Source: Streptomyces fragilis
Lineage (GTDB): Bacteria; Actinomycetota; Actinomycetes; Streptomycetales; Streptomycetaceae
Direction: 5' to 3'
Assembly: GCF_003112515.1 (NCBI RefSeq)
Contig: NZ_BEVZ01000006.1
Coordinates: 310,001-374,000 of the forward strand
Length of the DNA stretch: 64,000 nucleotides
The position numbers and the translations under genes are program-made. The first letter of the stretch is position 1. Every line of letters starts with the position of its first letter. This document shows positions 1 through 9,175 of this stretch, in pieces. A model generated the notes under the pieces. The model saw only the letters and a program-made list of their open reading frames with translations. It was not told the origin of the DNA and did no database searches.

Positions 1-2
1 AC

Positions 3-1562
3 GGGGCGGATCCGCCACGCCGCCTGAAGCGCTTCTACGACCAGCGCGTCGTCTGGCACCCCTGCGACTCGGAGGCGGCGCCGCTGGACCTCCAGTGCTC
101 GGCCGTCGCCGTACCACTGGACTACGCCCGCCCGGACCGCGGCACGATCCGGCTGGCGCTGGCCCGTTTCCGGTCCACCGCGGACCGTCCCCGCGGATCG
201 CTGGTCCTCAACTTCGGCGGCCCCGGCGGTGAGGGCGTCGGCCGGCTGGCCATGGCGGGCAAGGACTTCATGCCGCTGGCCGAGGAGTACGACGTGGTCA
301 CCTTCGACCCCCGTGGGGTGGGCCGGTCTTCCCCGGTGACCTGCGGCGACGCCGCGTACTCCGGCTCCCCCGGCGCTTCGGGCGCGTCCGGCTCCCTCGG
401 CTCCCTCGGCTCCCCGCTGGACGACGCGCGGGACGACGGGCCGAGCGCGAGCGCCTCGCCCGACCAGGTCGCCGAGGGCGACCCCCGCCCCTACCTGCGC
501 CGGCTGCGGGAGGTCGCCGAGGCCTGCGCGGCGAGTTCCGGACCGGTGCTGGAGCACATGGGCACCGTGGACGCGGCCCGGGACATGGACGTCATCCGCC
601 ACGCCCTCGGCGACCGCCGGCTGAACTACCTCGGCTTCTCCTACGGCACCCGGCTCGGCGCGGTCTACGCCGCCCAGTTCCCGCGCCGGGTGGGCCGGTT
701 CGTCCTGGACGGCGTCGACACGCTCACCGAGCCGCCCGTCGAGCAGGCCCGGGCCGGCGCGGCGGGTCAGCAGGCCGCGCTGGAGCGCTTCCTCACCTGG
801 TGCGTGCGCGACATCGCCTGCCCCTTCGGCCGCGACCCCCGCGTCGCTCCCCGTCAGGTGGTACGCCTGGTCGACACCCTGGACGCGCACCCCGTGCCCA
901 CGGCCGGGGGCCTGCGTTTCAGCGGTCAGGAGCTGGTGGCCGCCCTCGGTCAGGCGCTGTACAGCCGCGCCCTGTGGCCTCCGCTGGAGAGGGCGGTGTC
1001 CGACCTGGTGGAGTACGGCGACCCGCGCGGCCTGCAGGGCTTCACCCAGGGCGCCTTCGCCCCGCCCGTGTTCGGCCCCGACGCGGCGCTTCGGCCCGAG
1101 CAGCCGGTGCCGCCGGACAACCCGCCCGCCGCACTGCTCGCCGTCAACTGCGCGGACGCCCCCGAGCGTCCGTCCGCGCAGCGGATCGCGGCCGGTCTGC
1201 ACGCGATGCGGGCGTCCTACGAGAAGGCCTCCCCGGTCTTCGGCCGCTACCGGCTGGCCGAGGCGCTGATGTGCTACGGACGGCCGGCGGGAACCGACTT
1301 CGTCCGCGAGAAGGTCCGCGACCTCAAGACCCCCCGGATGCTGCTGGTCGGCACCCGGGGCGATCCCGCGACGCCCTACCGCTGGACGGTGGAGACGGCA
1401 CGGCGGCTGGGTTCCTCCGCGGTGGTCCTGGACAACCGGGGCGAGGGGCACACGGGCTACGGATCGTCACGCTGCGTACAACGGGCGGTGGAGGATTTCC
1501 TGGTCCATGGCGAACTGAAGGGCGGTTCCTGCCCCGCCGAGGACCCCGAAAGGGGAGACTGA
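3..1562 (+). CDS. Secreted tripeptidyl aminopeptidase-like alpha/beta hydrolase (5' partial)
   Basis: The frame is open from the first bases, so the start and signal peptide lie outside the window. Seen: an N-terminal segment with VPLDYA and the oxyanion-type NFGGPGGEG, then the nucleophile elbow GFSYGT, the acid region GTRGDPATPY and the histidine motif EGHTGY, followed by a short TAP-like C-terminal domain (CVQRAVEDFL). These are the hallmarks of the Streptomyces tripeptidyl aminopeptidase/SlpD-SlpE family, which removes N-terminal peptides from extracellular proteins. A Ser/Gly/Ala-rich insert (about 40 residues, nt 360-470) separates the first strand region from the elbow. The family is certain; the substrate is not. 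Confidence 0.85.
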   Translation, partial: GADPPRRLKRFYDQRVVWHPCDSEAAPLDLQCSAVAVPLDYARPDRGTIRLALARFRSTADRPRGSLVLNFGGPGGEGVGRLAMAGKDFMPLAEEYDVVTFDPRGVGRSSPVTCGDAAYSGSPGASGASGSLGSLGSPLDDARDDGPSASASPDQVAEGDPRPYLRRLREVAEACAASSGPVLEHMGTVDAARDMDVIRHALGDRRLNYLGFSYGTRLGAVYAAQFPRRVGRFVLDGVDTLTEPPVEQARAGAAGQQAALERFLTWCVRDIACPFGRDPRVAPRQVVRLVDTLDAHPVPTAGGLRFSGQELVAALGQALYSRALWPPLERAVSDLVEYGDPRGLQGFTQGAFAPPVFGPDAALRPEQPVPPDNPPAALLAVNCADAPERPSAQRIAAGLHAMRASYEKASPVFGRYRLAEALMCYGRPAGTDFVREKVRDLKTPRMLLVGTRGDPATPYRWTVETARRLGSSAVVLDNRGEGHTGYGSSRCVQRAVEDFLVHGELKGGSCPAEDPERGD

Positions 1563-1654
1563 CGTTCCGCCAGCACACCAGTACTAATCGCCAACTCCCC
1601 GTGCCACAAGAGGCGTTGGTCCCGTTCTCCTGGGGCAGGAGGTCCCGGAAAGAC

Positions 1655-1670
1655 TCTGGCATATGCCAGA
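1655..1670. promoter_or_regulatory. Perfect 16-bp palindrome in intergenic region (candidate operator)
   Basis: TCTGGCATATGCCAGA is an uninterrupted perfect palindrome lying 119 bp upstream of the chosen start of the PAS-domain gene and downstream of the peptidase. It has no T tract, so it does not look like a terminator. A dimeric regulator site is the simplest reading, but I cannot name the protein. Confidence 0.4.
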
Positions 1671-1788
1671 AGCACCACTCCATCGAGTGTTGCCATTCCC
1701 CTTACAGGCAGTGGCGAGCTGTGCAAGAGTCGTATCCGGTTCACCGACCGGCCCCGGCCGTACCGTCTCCTCGACACCGGAGTGCGTC

Positions 1789-3195
1789 ATGCCGTCCCAT
1801 CTGTCCGCGGATCACTCAGCCGGCCGCTCGCCTCACGGCGGCGGCCCGGTGGAGGCGCTCATCACGCGGACGCGGCAGCTCAGGACGGACATGGACGCGG
1901 TCCGCCGCGACGTCGAGACCGACGGCACGGATCCCGCGGACCGGTGGCAGCGCGCGGTGTACGACCTCGCGCTGCACCACCTGGAGGACCTCGACGAACA
2001 TCTGGCGCAACTCCGTGAGGGCCCTCCGCCCGCGGCCGGTTCCCCCGAGGCGCTGCCCGCCTCGCCGGCCGCGGGCGACGCCGGGGCGGCTTCGCCCCCC
2101 GGCCGGATCGGCACCGCGGAGTGGGAACTGCTGACCGACGAGGTCCGCTGGTCCGCCGAGTTCTACGAGATCCTCGGCATGGACCCCACCGCCCAGGCCC
2201 TGACCCTCGACGAGCTGCCTTCGCTGGTGCTCGACGAGGACCGGCCCCGGCTGACCGTCATGGTGACGGACTGCCTGGTCGACGGCCGGCCGATCGACGG
2301 CGAGTTCCGGATCACGCGTCCGGGCGACGGCAGGGTGCGGTCCGTGCACATGAAGGGCGAGCCCGTGCTCGACGCCGACGGCAACACCGCCTCGATGTGG
2401 GCGGTGCTGCGTGACGTCAGCGAACTGCGCCGTCACCGGCGGGCGGTGAGCGAGACCCGTGACTCGCTCGGCCTCCCCCGGACGGCCCGGTCCGGGCAGG
2501 GGCTCGTGGTCGAGCCGCAGGAAGCCTTGCTCCCCCCGTGGCACGGCTCCCTGCGGCTCCCGCGACAGGGCGGGCCCGGCTCGCTGGAGCTGGCGGCGCG
2601 CCGGCTGCCGCCCTCCTCACCCGGCGCACCCGCGGGCGGCGACTGGTACGACGCCTGCGAACTTCCCGACGGCGAGACCCTCATCGGTTTCGGCACGCTC
2701 ATGGGCGAGCCGTCCACGGTGGTCCCGGGCACGGCGATGCTGATCGGCGGCCTGCGAGGCATGGCCATGGCCGGCGCGGCCCCCGGGCAGCTGACCGCCT
2801 GGCTGGGCGACCTGCTGAGTACCGCCCGGACCTCTTCCGGCGCGCCGTCGCTCTCCGGTCCCGCCCTGTGCTGCCGCTACCGGGCGCCCGAGAGGACACT
2901 CAGCTGGGCCGGCGGTCCCGCCCCGGTGCTGTTCCGGGACGGGACGGGGCGGGTGCTCCGCTCCCCCGCCGGGCAGGCCGGAACCCGGCAGCGGCTGGAG
3001 GCGGGTGACCTGCTGGTCCTCCACACGGCGGGGCTGCTCGGCGCCGCGGACGGCGAGCGCCGGCTGACCGGGCTGGCGGAGAGCCTCCTGCGGGAACCGT
3101 CCGCGCAGGACGCGGTACGGATACTCGCCGAGGAGTTCGACGGCGACCTCCGTGACGACACGGCAGGCTTCCTCGTCGCCCGGGTACAGGACTGA
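1789..3195 (+). CDS. PAS-domain protein with degenerate PP2C/SpoIIE phosphatase domain
   Basis: Start chosen at ATG 1789 because the protein becomes typical there; an upstream in-frame ATG at 1663 overlaps the palindrome. The 468-residue product has an N-terminal helical region (about 20-80), a PAS fold (about 110-225, with EFRITRPGDGRVRSVHMKG and a C-terminal DVSELRRHRR cap), and a SpoIIE/PP2C-type domain (about 265-468). GGDWYDA is kept near residue 283, but the metal motif GDVMGHG has become GTLMGEP and TDGL has become TAGL; only the last Asp pair (RDDTAGF) remains. It is probably a catalytically impaired signalling or anti-anti-sigma partner protein rather than a working phosphatase. Confidence 0.75.
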   Translation: MPSHLSADHSAGRSPHGGGPVEALITRTRQLRTDMDAVRRDVETDGTDPADRWQRAVYDLALHHLEDLDEHLAQLREGPPPAAGSPEALPASPAAGDAGAASPPGRIGTAEWELLTDEVRWSAEFYEILGMDPTAQALTLDELPSLVLDEDRPRLTVMVTDCLVDGRPIDGEFRITRPGDGRVRSVHMKGEPVLDADGNTASMWAVLRDVSELRRHRRAVSETRDSLGLPRTARSGQGLVVEPQEALLPPWHGSLRLPRQGGPGSLELAARRLPPSSPGAPAGGDWYDACELPDGETLIGFGTLMGEPSTVVPGTAMLIGGLRGMAMAGAAPGQLTAWLGDLLSTARTSSGAPSLSGPALCCRYRAPERTLSWAGGPAPVLFRDGTGRVLRSPAGQAGTRQRLEAGDLLVLHTAGLLGAADGERRLTGLAESLLREPSAQDAVRILAEEFDGDLRDDTAGFLVARVQD

Positions 3196-3391
3196 GGGAC
3201 TCGTGCAGGCCTGAAGGACTCGGGGACAGGCCGACGACCCGCTCCGCGCACGGCGAGGCCCTGCCCGGCCCACGAGATCCGACGCACGAAATCCGGCGTA
3301 CGCCGCTCCTGCCGCTCCCTGGATGCCGTCCGCTCAGGACGCCTGCCGCTCCGCGGAGCCACTGTCACGGACGGGGTGGTCCCCCCGCCCC

Positions 3392-4882
3392 TCAGACCGC
3401 CGCTCCGCTCCCCGGCCGCTTGGACTTGGGCAGGGCGAGCTGGATCTCCTCCCGCAGTTCGTCGATCTTCTGATAGCTCGCGTACTGGCCGGTCAGGCGG
3501 TACATCTGCCGCAGCCGGTCCCAGGTGCGGTGCGAGGAGTTGTTCCCCATCGACACCAGGGCCAGCCGCGCGTACCGGTCCGCCTGCTCGGGATCGTCGG
3601 CGATGAAGCAGGCCGACGCCATGGAGAGCCAGTCGAAGATCTTCGAGCGCTCCCGGCCGTTCGCCCGGAGGTCCAGCGCCTGCTTGGCGTGGTTCTGGGC
3701 CGACGTCGCCGCGGAGGGGTCGTGTTCGGCGAGGGTCCGGTAGGCGAGGGCCTCCATGCCGTGCAGGTCGGCCTCGTCGAACATCTGCATCCAGCTGGGC
3801 GGGGCCACGTCCCCCTTGTCGGAGACGAAGAGGTCCTCCGCCTGGCCCAGGGTGCGGCGCATGGCCTGGCCCTTGCCCATGGACGCCTGCGCCCACGCCT
3901 CGATGGTGTGCAGCATCGCCCTGGTGCGGGGCAGGACCTCCTCCCCCGCGCCGGACTTGGCCAGCTTCATCAGGTCCAGGGCGTCGTCGGGACGGCCCAG
4001 GTGGACCATCTGGCGGGCCGCCCGGGAGAGCGCCTCGCCGGCCCGCGGCCGGTCACCGCCCTCACGCGCGGCGTGGGCCGCGATGATGAAGTACTTCTGC
4101 GCGGTGGGCTCCAGGCCCACGTCGTGCGACATCCAGCCCGCGAGGACGGCCAGGTTGGCGGCGACGCCCCACAGCCGGCGCTGCAGGTGGTCGGGGTGGT
4201 GGTAGGAGAGCATGCCGCCCACCTCGTTCAACTGGCCCACCACCGCCTTGCGTTGGAGGCCGCCTCCGCGCGAGGCGTCCCAGGCCCGGAAGACCTCGAC
4301 GGAGCGTTCGAGCTCCTCGACCTCCTCGGAGCCCACCGGGGCCGCCTCGTACCGGTCGAACCCCGCGGGGTCCGCCCGCAGCAGTTCGCCGGCGGTGGTG
4401 CCGGGTTGTTCGGCCGTCAGGGCCGGGTCCGTGTTCAGCCACTGGTGCATGGCGCTGTGCAGCGCCGATCCTGCGGTGAGCGCGACGCCCGCGCCCACCA
4501 AGCCGCGTCGGTTGAGCATGAGGTCCATTCCCGTGAATTCGGTGAGGACCGCAGCCGTCCGCTCGGGCGCCCACGGCAGACCGTCGGGATTCTCCTCGCC
4601 GCGCTGCCGTTTCCCCGTTCGCCCTTGCCGGACCAGTCCGAGATCCTCGATGGTCACGACACGGCCGAGACGCTCGGTGAACAGAGCCGCCAGCACCCGC
4701 GGCACCGGATCACGGGGAATCTCCCCCATGTCGATCCAGCGCCTCACCCGGGAGGTGTCGGTCGCCAGCTGCGGGTGGCCCAGGGCCGCCGCCTGCCGGT
4801 TGACCAGCCTCGCGAGTTCGCCCTTGGTCCAGCCGGCCAGGCCGAACACATCCGCAAGGCGGGTGTTGGGTTGTCCGCTCAC
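3392..4882 (-). CDS. NsdA-family helix-turn-helix/TPR-like regulator
   Basis: Start taken at GTG 4882, preceded by GGGGGC about 6 nt upstream; the frame also contains ATG 4915. The 496-residue protein opens with SGQPNTRLADVFGLAGWTKGE and a DNA-binding-like segment (RRWIDMGEIPRDPVP), followed by a long alpha-helical repeat region with regularly spaced A-x-x-A helices. This is the pattern of Streptomyces NsdA/NsdB proteins, negative regulators of differentiation and antibiotic production (family knowledge). It is divergent from the phosphotransferase at 5116, an arrangement I believe recurs for NsdA paralogues. Which paralogue this is cannot be decided from sequence inspection. Confidence 0.75.
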   Translation of the reverse strand: MSGQPNTRLADVFGLAGWTKGELARLVNRQAAALGHPQLATDTSRVRRWIDMGEIPRDPVPRVLAALFTERLGRVVTIEDLGLVRQGRTGKRQRGEENPDGLPWAPERTAAVLTEFTGMDLMLNRRGLVGAGVALTAGSALHSAMHQWLNTDPALTAEQPGTTAGELLRADPAGFDRYEAAPVGSEEVEELERSVEVFRAWDASRGGGLQRKAVVGQLNEVGGMLSYHHPDHLQRRLWGVAANLAVLAGWMSHDVGLEPTAQKYFIIAAHAAREGGDRPRAGEALSRAARQMVHLGRPDDALDLMKLAKSGAGEEVLPRTRAMLHTIEAWAQASMGKGQAMRRTLGQAEDLFVSDKGDVAPPSWMQMFDEADLHGMEALAYRTLAEHDPSAATSAQNHAKQALDLRANGRERSKIFDWLSMASACFIADDPEQADRYARLALVSMGNNSSHRTWDRLRQMYRLTGQYASYQKIDELREEIQLALPKSKRPGSGAAV

Positions 4883-5115
4883 GTCAAGCCCCCAGGTTCT
4901 CGGCTGACTTGACATTAACGCGGGCCAAAGTGCCGAGCGACTATTCGCCAGGGTTCGCCAGGGGTCGCCAGTTGTCAGCCATGCCCCTGGTTGCGGTGGA
5001 GTAGAAGTGCGCCATCCCGCCCCGGTTCTCACGGGGGCTCTCCCCAGGGTGCCCCCCGGGGCCGGGGCGGATGGTGCGGTACTTCTTCCTTGGCACACGA
5101 AGGGAACCGTCTCCC

Positions 5116-6240
5116 ATGTACGCAGTGTCGTCCTCCGTGTCCGCCCCGCTCCGGCCGCAGACCCGCCCGGGCGCCGGCCCCTTTCTCGACCCGGCCCGCC
5201 CGGTGCAGCCCCCGGGCCCCAGGCTTCGGCGGATGCCGCCCCCGGGCGGCGGGACGCTCAGCGGACGGCTCGACCTGTCCGGCCCGCAGGGCGCGCAGCT
5301 GCGGACGGCCGTCGCCTCCGTGCACCGCATCTGTCCCGAGTTCGCCCCCGTCCAGGTGCTGAGGCGCACAGGGCGTTCCGTCCTCCTGGTCGGGACGACA
5401 GGACGCACCAACGCGGTCGCCAAGGTTTTACTGGACGACTCTCCGGCCTGGGCCGAGCGGATCAGGCACGAGATAGCTGCATACCGGTCCTTCGTGCGGC
5501 ACCGGCCCCCCGTGCGGGTGCCGAGGCTGATCGCGGCGGATCCGGACAACTGCACGCTGGTCATCGAGCGCATGCCGGGGCGGGCCGCCGCGTTGCACCG
5601 GCACCCGGCGGAGACGCCGCCGCGGGCCGACGTGCGGGCGGTGCTCGGCGCGATCTGCCGGCTCAATGCCTGGCGGCCTCCGGCGGGCACCTTCTCCGCG
5701 CCGCTGGACTACGCGGCGCGGATCAGCCGGTACCACGCGCTCGGCCTGCTGACCGACCGCGACCTGGGGGACCTGCAGAAGCTGCTGCACGGCATCGCGC
5801 ACGCGTCGGGCAGGCAGGGGATGGGGCAGTTCTGTCACGGTGACGCGCTGCTCTCCAACATCCTCGTCTCGCCGACGGGTCCGGTGCTGGTGGACTGGGA
5901 GCACGCCGGCTGGTACCTGCCGGGCTACGACCTGGCGACGCTGTGGACGGTGCTGGGAGACGCACCGGACATGCGGCGCCAGATCAGCCAGCTGGCGCAG
6001 CAGCAGGGGCCGGCGGCCCGGGACGCCTTCCTGGTCAACCTGATGCTGATCCTGACCCGGGAGATCCGTACCTACGAGACGGCGGTGCAGCGCACGATGC
6101 AGGACCTGGCGCCCGCTCCGGTGGCGGCCCCGGCGGGAGCCATCCCCACCGGGGAGGAGCAGCGGCTGCTGCTGCGGCGGCTGCACGACGACGCCCAGAT
6201 GGCGCGGCGGGCGGTGCGGGCGGCGGTGGGCACCCGCTGA
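5116..6240 (+). CDS. Aminoglycoside-phosphotransferase-family protein (TTA codon)
   Basis: A 374-residue APH/choline-kinase-fold protein starting at ATG 5116 (AAGGGAA upstream). The Brenner motif HGDALLSNIL (near residue 240) supplies the catalytic Asp and Asn, and LVDWEHAG the metal-binding Asp. The first 60 residues are Pro-rich and probably disordered. The gene contains one in-frame TTA leucine codon at 5428-5430, so its translation should depend on the bldA tRNA. Divergent from the NsdA-like regulator across about 230 bp. The phosphorylated substrate is unknown; no resistance role is implied by context. Confidence 0.75.
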   Translation: MYAVSSSVSAPLRPQTRPGAGPFLDPARPVQPPGPRLRRMPPPGGGTLSGRLDLSGPQGAQLRTAVASVHRICPEFAPVQVLRRTGRSVLLVGTTGRTNAVAKVLLDDSPAWAERIRHEIAAYRSFVRHRPPVRVPRLIAADPDNCTLVIERMPGRAAALHRHPAETPPRADVRAVLGAICRLNAWRPPAGTFSAPLDYAARISRYHALGLLTDRDLGDLQKLLHGIAHASGRQGMGQFCHGDALLSNILVSPTGPVLVDWEHAGWYLPGYDLATLWTVLGDAPDMRRQISQLAQQQGPAARDAFLVNLMLILTREIRTYETAVQRTMQDLAPAPVAAPAGAIPTGEEQRLLLRRLHDDAQMARRAVRAAVGTR

Positions 6241-6283
6241 CGCCGGTGCGCGCACCACTGTGCCGGTGTGCGCGCCGCTGTGA

Positions 6284-6317
6284 CGCCTCGGGGCCCGGTT
6301 CGCCGGGCCCCGAGGCG
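6284..6317 (+). terminator. Rho-independent-type terminator after phosphotransferase
   Basis: A perfect 15-bp G/C stem (CGCCTCGGGGCCCGG pairing with its complement) closes a 4-nt TTCG loop and is followed by TTT. It lies 43 bp after the phosphotransferase stop codon. Confidence 0.8.
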
Positions 6318-6423
6318 TTTCCTCCGTGTCGCCGGCGTTTCCTCCGTGCCGCCGGTGCCTTGCGCGGGTGCGTGCGGGGTGCGTGCGGACCACCCGACAC
6401 ACCTTTGTTGCATGCGCACGTCA

Positions 6424-6452
6424 TTGACGGGGCGTCGCGATACCGATATCCC
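6424..6452 (+). promoter_or_regulatory. Possible sigma-70-like promoter of the amidase gene
   Basis: TTGACG (6424-6429) and TATCCC (6447-6452) are separated by 17 bp, about 58 bp before the TTG start of the amidase gene. The -10 match is poor, so this is tentative. Confidence 0.3.
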
Positions 6453-6509
6453 TGACGCACATCCGCCCCGCTCACCCCGTACGCGTACAGCAGTCCCCGG
6501 GAGGACGCA

Positions 6510-8498
6510 TTGCGAGGATCCGCCACCGCCCCCACTCCCCCGCCGGAGGCCGGGCGCCCGTCGCGCCGGCGCACGGCCCAGGCCGTCGCCGCGGCCGCCC
6601 TGCTGCTACCTCTGCTGGGGGCCGCCCCCGGCGCCCAGGCCGCTCAGGGGCCGTTGAGCGACGCGTTCGCCCGGGCCGCCGCCGAGTACGAGGTGCCCCG
6701 GAGCGTGCTGCTGGGCGTCTCCTACCTGGAGTCCCGCTGGGACGCGCACGCCGGGCTGCCCAGCGTCTCCGGCGGTTACGGCCCGATGCACCTCACCGAT
6801 CTGTCCGGCGCCCTGGCCGAGGCGCCGCACCACAGCGACGGCGCGGAGGACCCGCGCGGTGACGAGGCGCGTCCGCTGGTGGTTCCCGAGGCCGAGGGCG
6901 CCCCGGTGCCCGAGCCGTCCGAGCTCCCCGGGCACCTGCGCACGCTGGCGACGGCCGCCGAGCTCACCGGGCTGCCGGCCGCCGAGCTGCGCGATGACCC
7001 GGCCGCCAACGTGGAGGGGGGCGCGGCCCTGCTCGCCCGGACCCAGCGGGAGCTGGGGCTGCCCTTCAGCGAGGACCCGGCCGACTGGTACGCCGCGGTC
7101 GCCCGGTACTCCGGCGCGCGGGACAGCGCGACGGCCGCGATGTTCGCCCAGGACGTGTTCTCGGTGATCTCGGCCGGCCAGGAGCGGGTGACCGACACCG
7201 GCGAGCGGATCGTGCTGCCGGCCGACCCGCGGGCGGTGGCCGACCCGGCGCAGCTGGAGCGGGCCGGGCTGCGGAAGCTGGACCAGGACGGGACGGAGTG
7301 CCCCGCGACGCTGGCCTGCGAGTGGATCCCGGCTCCGTACCAGCACCTCGGCGGCGACGACCCGGGCGACTACGGCAACCACGACCTGGCGAACCGTCCC
7401 GAGGACCAGTCGATCGACTACATCGTGGTCCACTCCACCGAGGCGACCTGGGACACCACGCTGATGCTGGTGCAGCGCCCGGACTACCTGGCGTGGCACT
7501 ACTCGATCCGCTCCGACGACGGTCATGTCGCCCAGCACGTGAAGGCCCGCGACGTCGGCTGGCACGCCGGCAACTGGTACGTGAACGCGCACTCGATCGG
7601 TGTGGAGCAGGAGGCGTTCCTGGCCCAGCCGGACGCCTGGTTCACGGAGTCGCTGTACCGTTCCTCCGCGCGCCTGGTGAAGTACCTGGCGAAGCAGCAC
7701 GGCGTGCCGCTGGACCGCCAGCACATCCTGAGCCACGACGCGATCCCCGGGGTGACGCCCGGCAACATCCCCGGCATGCACACCGACCCCGGCCCGTACT
7801 GGGACTGGGCGCACTACTTCCGGCTGATGGGCGCGCCCTTCCACCGGAACGCGAACCCGCACGGCGACGTGGTGACGATCCGGCCCGACTACGCGTCGAA
7901 CCAGCCGGTCTACACCGGCTGCGAGCGCGCCGGGGAGGCGTGCGCGCCGCACGGCTCCAGCGAGGTGCGGCTGTACTCGGCCCCGTCCGAGGACGCCCCG
8001 CTGGTGAAGGACGTCGGCCTGTACCCGAAGAACGAGGGCCGGACCACGATCGGGGTGAACGACGTCGGCGCCCGCGCCTCGACCGGTCAGCAGTACGTGG
8101 TGGCGGAGCGGGCCGGCGACTGGACGGCGATCTGGTACCTGGGGCAGAAGGCCTGGTTCCGCAACCCCGCCGGGCAGCCGACGGCGATCCCGACGAAGGG
8201 CCTGGTGGTGACCCCGAAGGACGGGCGCGAGTCGGTGCCGGTGTACGGGCGCGCGTACCCGGAGGCGTCGGCCTACCCGGCGGGGGTGCCGGTGCAGTCG
8301 CTGGCTCCGCTGCCCTACGTCTTCGCGGCCGGCCAGCGGTACGTGGCGGGCGACCGCTTCCACCCGGAGTACTTCTGGAACACCACGTACGGCGGCCGGG
8401 GCACCGTGGTGAGGGGCCAGGACGACTACTACCAGATCCAGCTGGGGCACCGGGTGGCCTTCGTGAAGGTCTCCGACGTGGACGTCGTCGCGCGGTGA
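6510..8498 (+). CDS. Secreted N-acetylmuramoyl-L-alanine amidase with lysozyme-like N-terminal domain
   Basis: TTG start at 6510 with GGGAGG 10 nt upstream; 662 residues. An Ala-rich signal peptide (about 1-45, ending in AQAAQG) is followed by a transglycosylase-like region (VLLGVSYLESRWDAH...YGPMHL, about 60-220) and an Amidase_2/PGRP-type domain (about 295-450). Candidate zinc ligands are the His in YIVVHST, the His in ILSHDAI and a later His/Asp in GMHTDPG. The last 200 residues resemble SH3-like wall-binding repeats (LYPKNEGRTTIGVND). It should cut the glycan-peptide amide bond in peptidoglycan outside the cell. It stands alone between terminators. Confidence 0.85.
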   Translation: MRGSATAPTPPPEAGRPSRRRTAQAVAAAALLLPLLGAAPGAQAAQGPLSDAFARAAAEYEVPRSVLLGVSYLESRWDAHAGLPSVSGGYGPMHLTDLSGALAEAPHHSDGAEDPRGDEARPLVVPEAEGAPVPEPSELPGHLRTLATAAELTGLPAAELRDDPAANVEGGAALLARTQRELGLPFSEDPADWYAAVARYSGARDSATAAMFAQDVFSVISAGQERVTDTGERIVLPADPRAVADPAQLERAGLRKLDQDGTECPATLACEWIPAPYQHLGGDDPGDYGNHDLANRPEDQSIDYIVVHSTEATWDTTLMLVQRPDYLAWHYSIRSDDGHVAQHVKARDVGWHAGNWYVNAHSIGVEQEAFLAQPDAWFTESLYRSSARLVKYLAKQHGVPLDRQHILSHDAIPGVTPGNIPGMHTDPGPYWDWAHYFRLMGAPFHRNANPHGDVVTIRPDYASNQPVYTGCERAGEACAPHGSSEVRLYSAPSEDAPLVKDVGLYPKNEGRTTIGVNDVGARASTGQQYVVAERAGDWTAIWYLGQKAWFRNPAGQPTAIPTKGLVVTPKDGRESVPVYGRAYPEASAYPAGVPVQSLAPLPYVFAAGQRYVAGDRFHPEYFWNTTYGGRGTVVRGQDDYYQIQLGHRVAFVKVSDVDVVAR

Positions 8499-8554
8499 CG
8501 CGTCTGCCGTGACCCTCGCGCCGTGAGCGGCGCGCCCGCCGGGGGCGGGACGCC

Positions 8555-8590
8555 GAAGGGGCCGGACCACCGAGGTGGTCCGGCCCCTTC
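8555..8590. terminator. Bidirectional hairpin terminator between convergent genes
   Basis: GAAGGGGCCGGACCACC pairs perfectly with its complement around a short GAG-centred loop, between the amidase stop and the end of the minus-strand gene at 8633. It can serve both strands. Confidence 0.8.
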
Positions 8591-8632
8591 GTGCGCCGGT
8601 CGTCCCGCGCCGGCCGCGTGGGCCCGGTGCGC

Positions 8633-9130
8633 TCAGCCCTGGCGGAAGAGCTCGGCGGGCAGCGGCTTGAGGAGCGCGTAGAGGTCCTCGGTGATCGGGC
8701 GGTCCCAGGAGGCGATGGTGACCAGGACGTTGTCGCTGCGGTCGAACTGCACGCAGGAGATCCTGCTCTCGGAGAGCTTGAGGCGGCGGACCACGAGCAG
8801 GTTGTCGCCCTGGAGCACCGGGACGTCCTCGGAGCCGACGACGGTGACCTCCTCGTCGTTCTCCAGGGCCAGCAGCAGCTGCGCCACCTCGAACGGCACC
8901 TCGTCCTCGGCGACGTCACGGGCGGGCGAGCCCTCGGGCAGGTTCCCGATGATCATCGCGGGTCCACGGTTGCCGAACAGGTCGTAGCGGAGGAAGACGC
9001 CCTGGCAGCTGCCGTCGGGCGCGGGCAGCAGACCGGCGCCGAGGTTGCCGGGCCAGTCGCCCGGGTCCATGGCCAGTACGTCGAAGTCGGGCCCGGCGGG
9101 TGTGGCGCTGCGGCGGCGGAGGAACGACAT
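8633..9130 (-). CDS. Conserved hypothetical protein, 165 aa
   Basis: I do not recognise a named family. The protein is acidic, soluble and lacks a signal peptide or membrane segment. It begins MSFLRRRSATPAGPDFDVLAMDPGDW and contains ordered alternating beta/alpha patterns (MIIGNLPEGS, VAQLLLALENDEEVTVVG, LLVVRRLKLSESR) suggesting a compact alpha/beta fold. There is no clear Shine-Dalgarno before ATG 9130, but TACCAT 6-11 nt upstream could be a -10 box giving a leaderless transcript. It is convergent with the amidase and shares its terminator. Confidence 0.7.
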   Translation of the reverse strand: MSFLRRRSATPAGPDFDVLAMDPGDWPGNLGAGLLPAPDGSCQGVFLRYDLFGNRGPAMIIGNLPEGSPARDVAEDEVPFEVAQLLLALENDEEVTVVGSEDVPVLQGDNLLVVRRLKLSESRISCVQFDRSDNVLVTIASWDRPITEDLYALLKPLPAELFRQG

Positions 9131-9175
9131 GCCGCAATGGTACGTGGCCCGCCGGGCTTCACGGTGTGCGGGAGT

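Noticed and set aside
4882..5098. Longer N-terminus for the NsdA-like protein up to 5098
   Set aside because: The extra residues are Pro/Arg-rich with no family look, and would overlap the divergent promoter region; GTG 4882 has a good ribosome-binding site.
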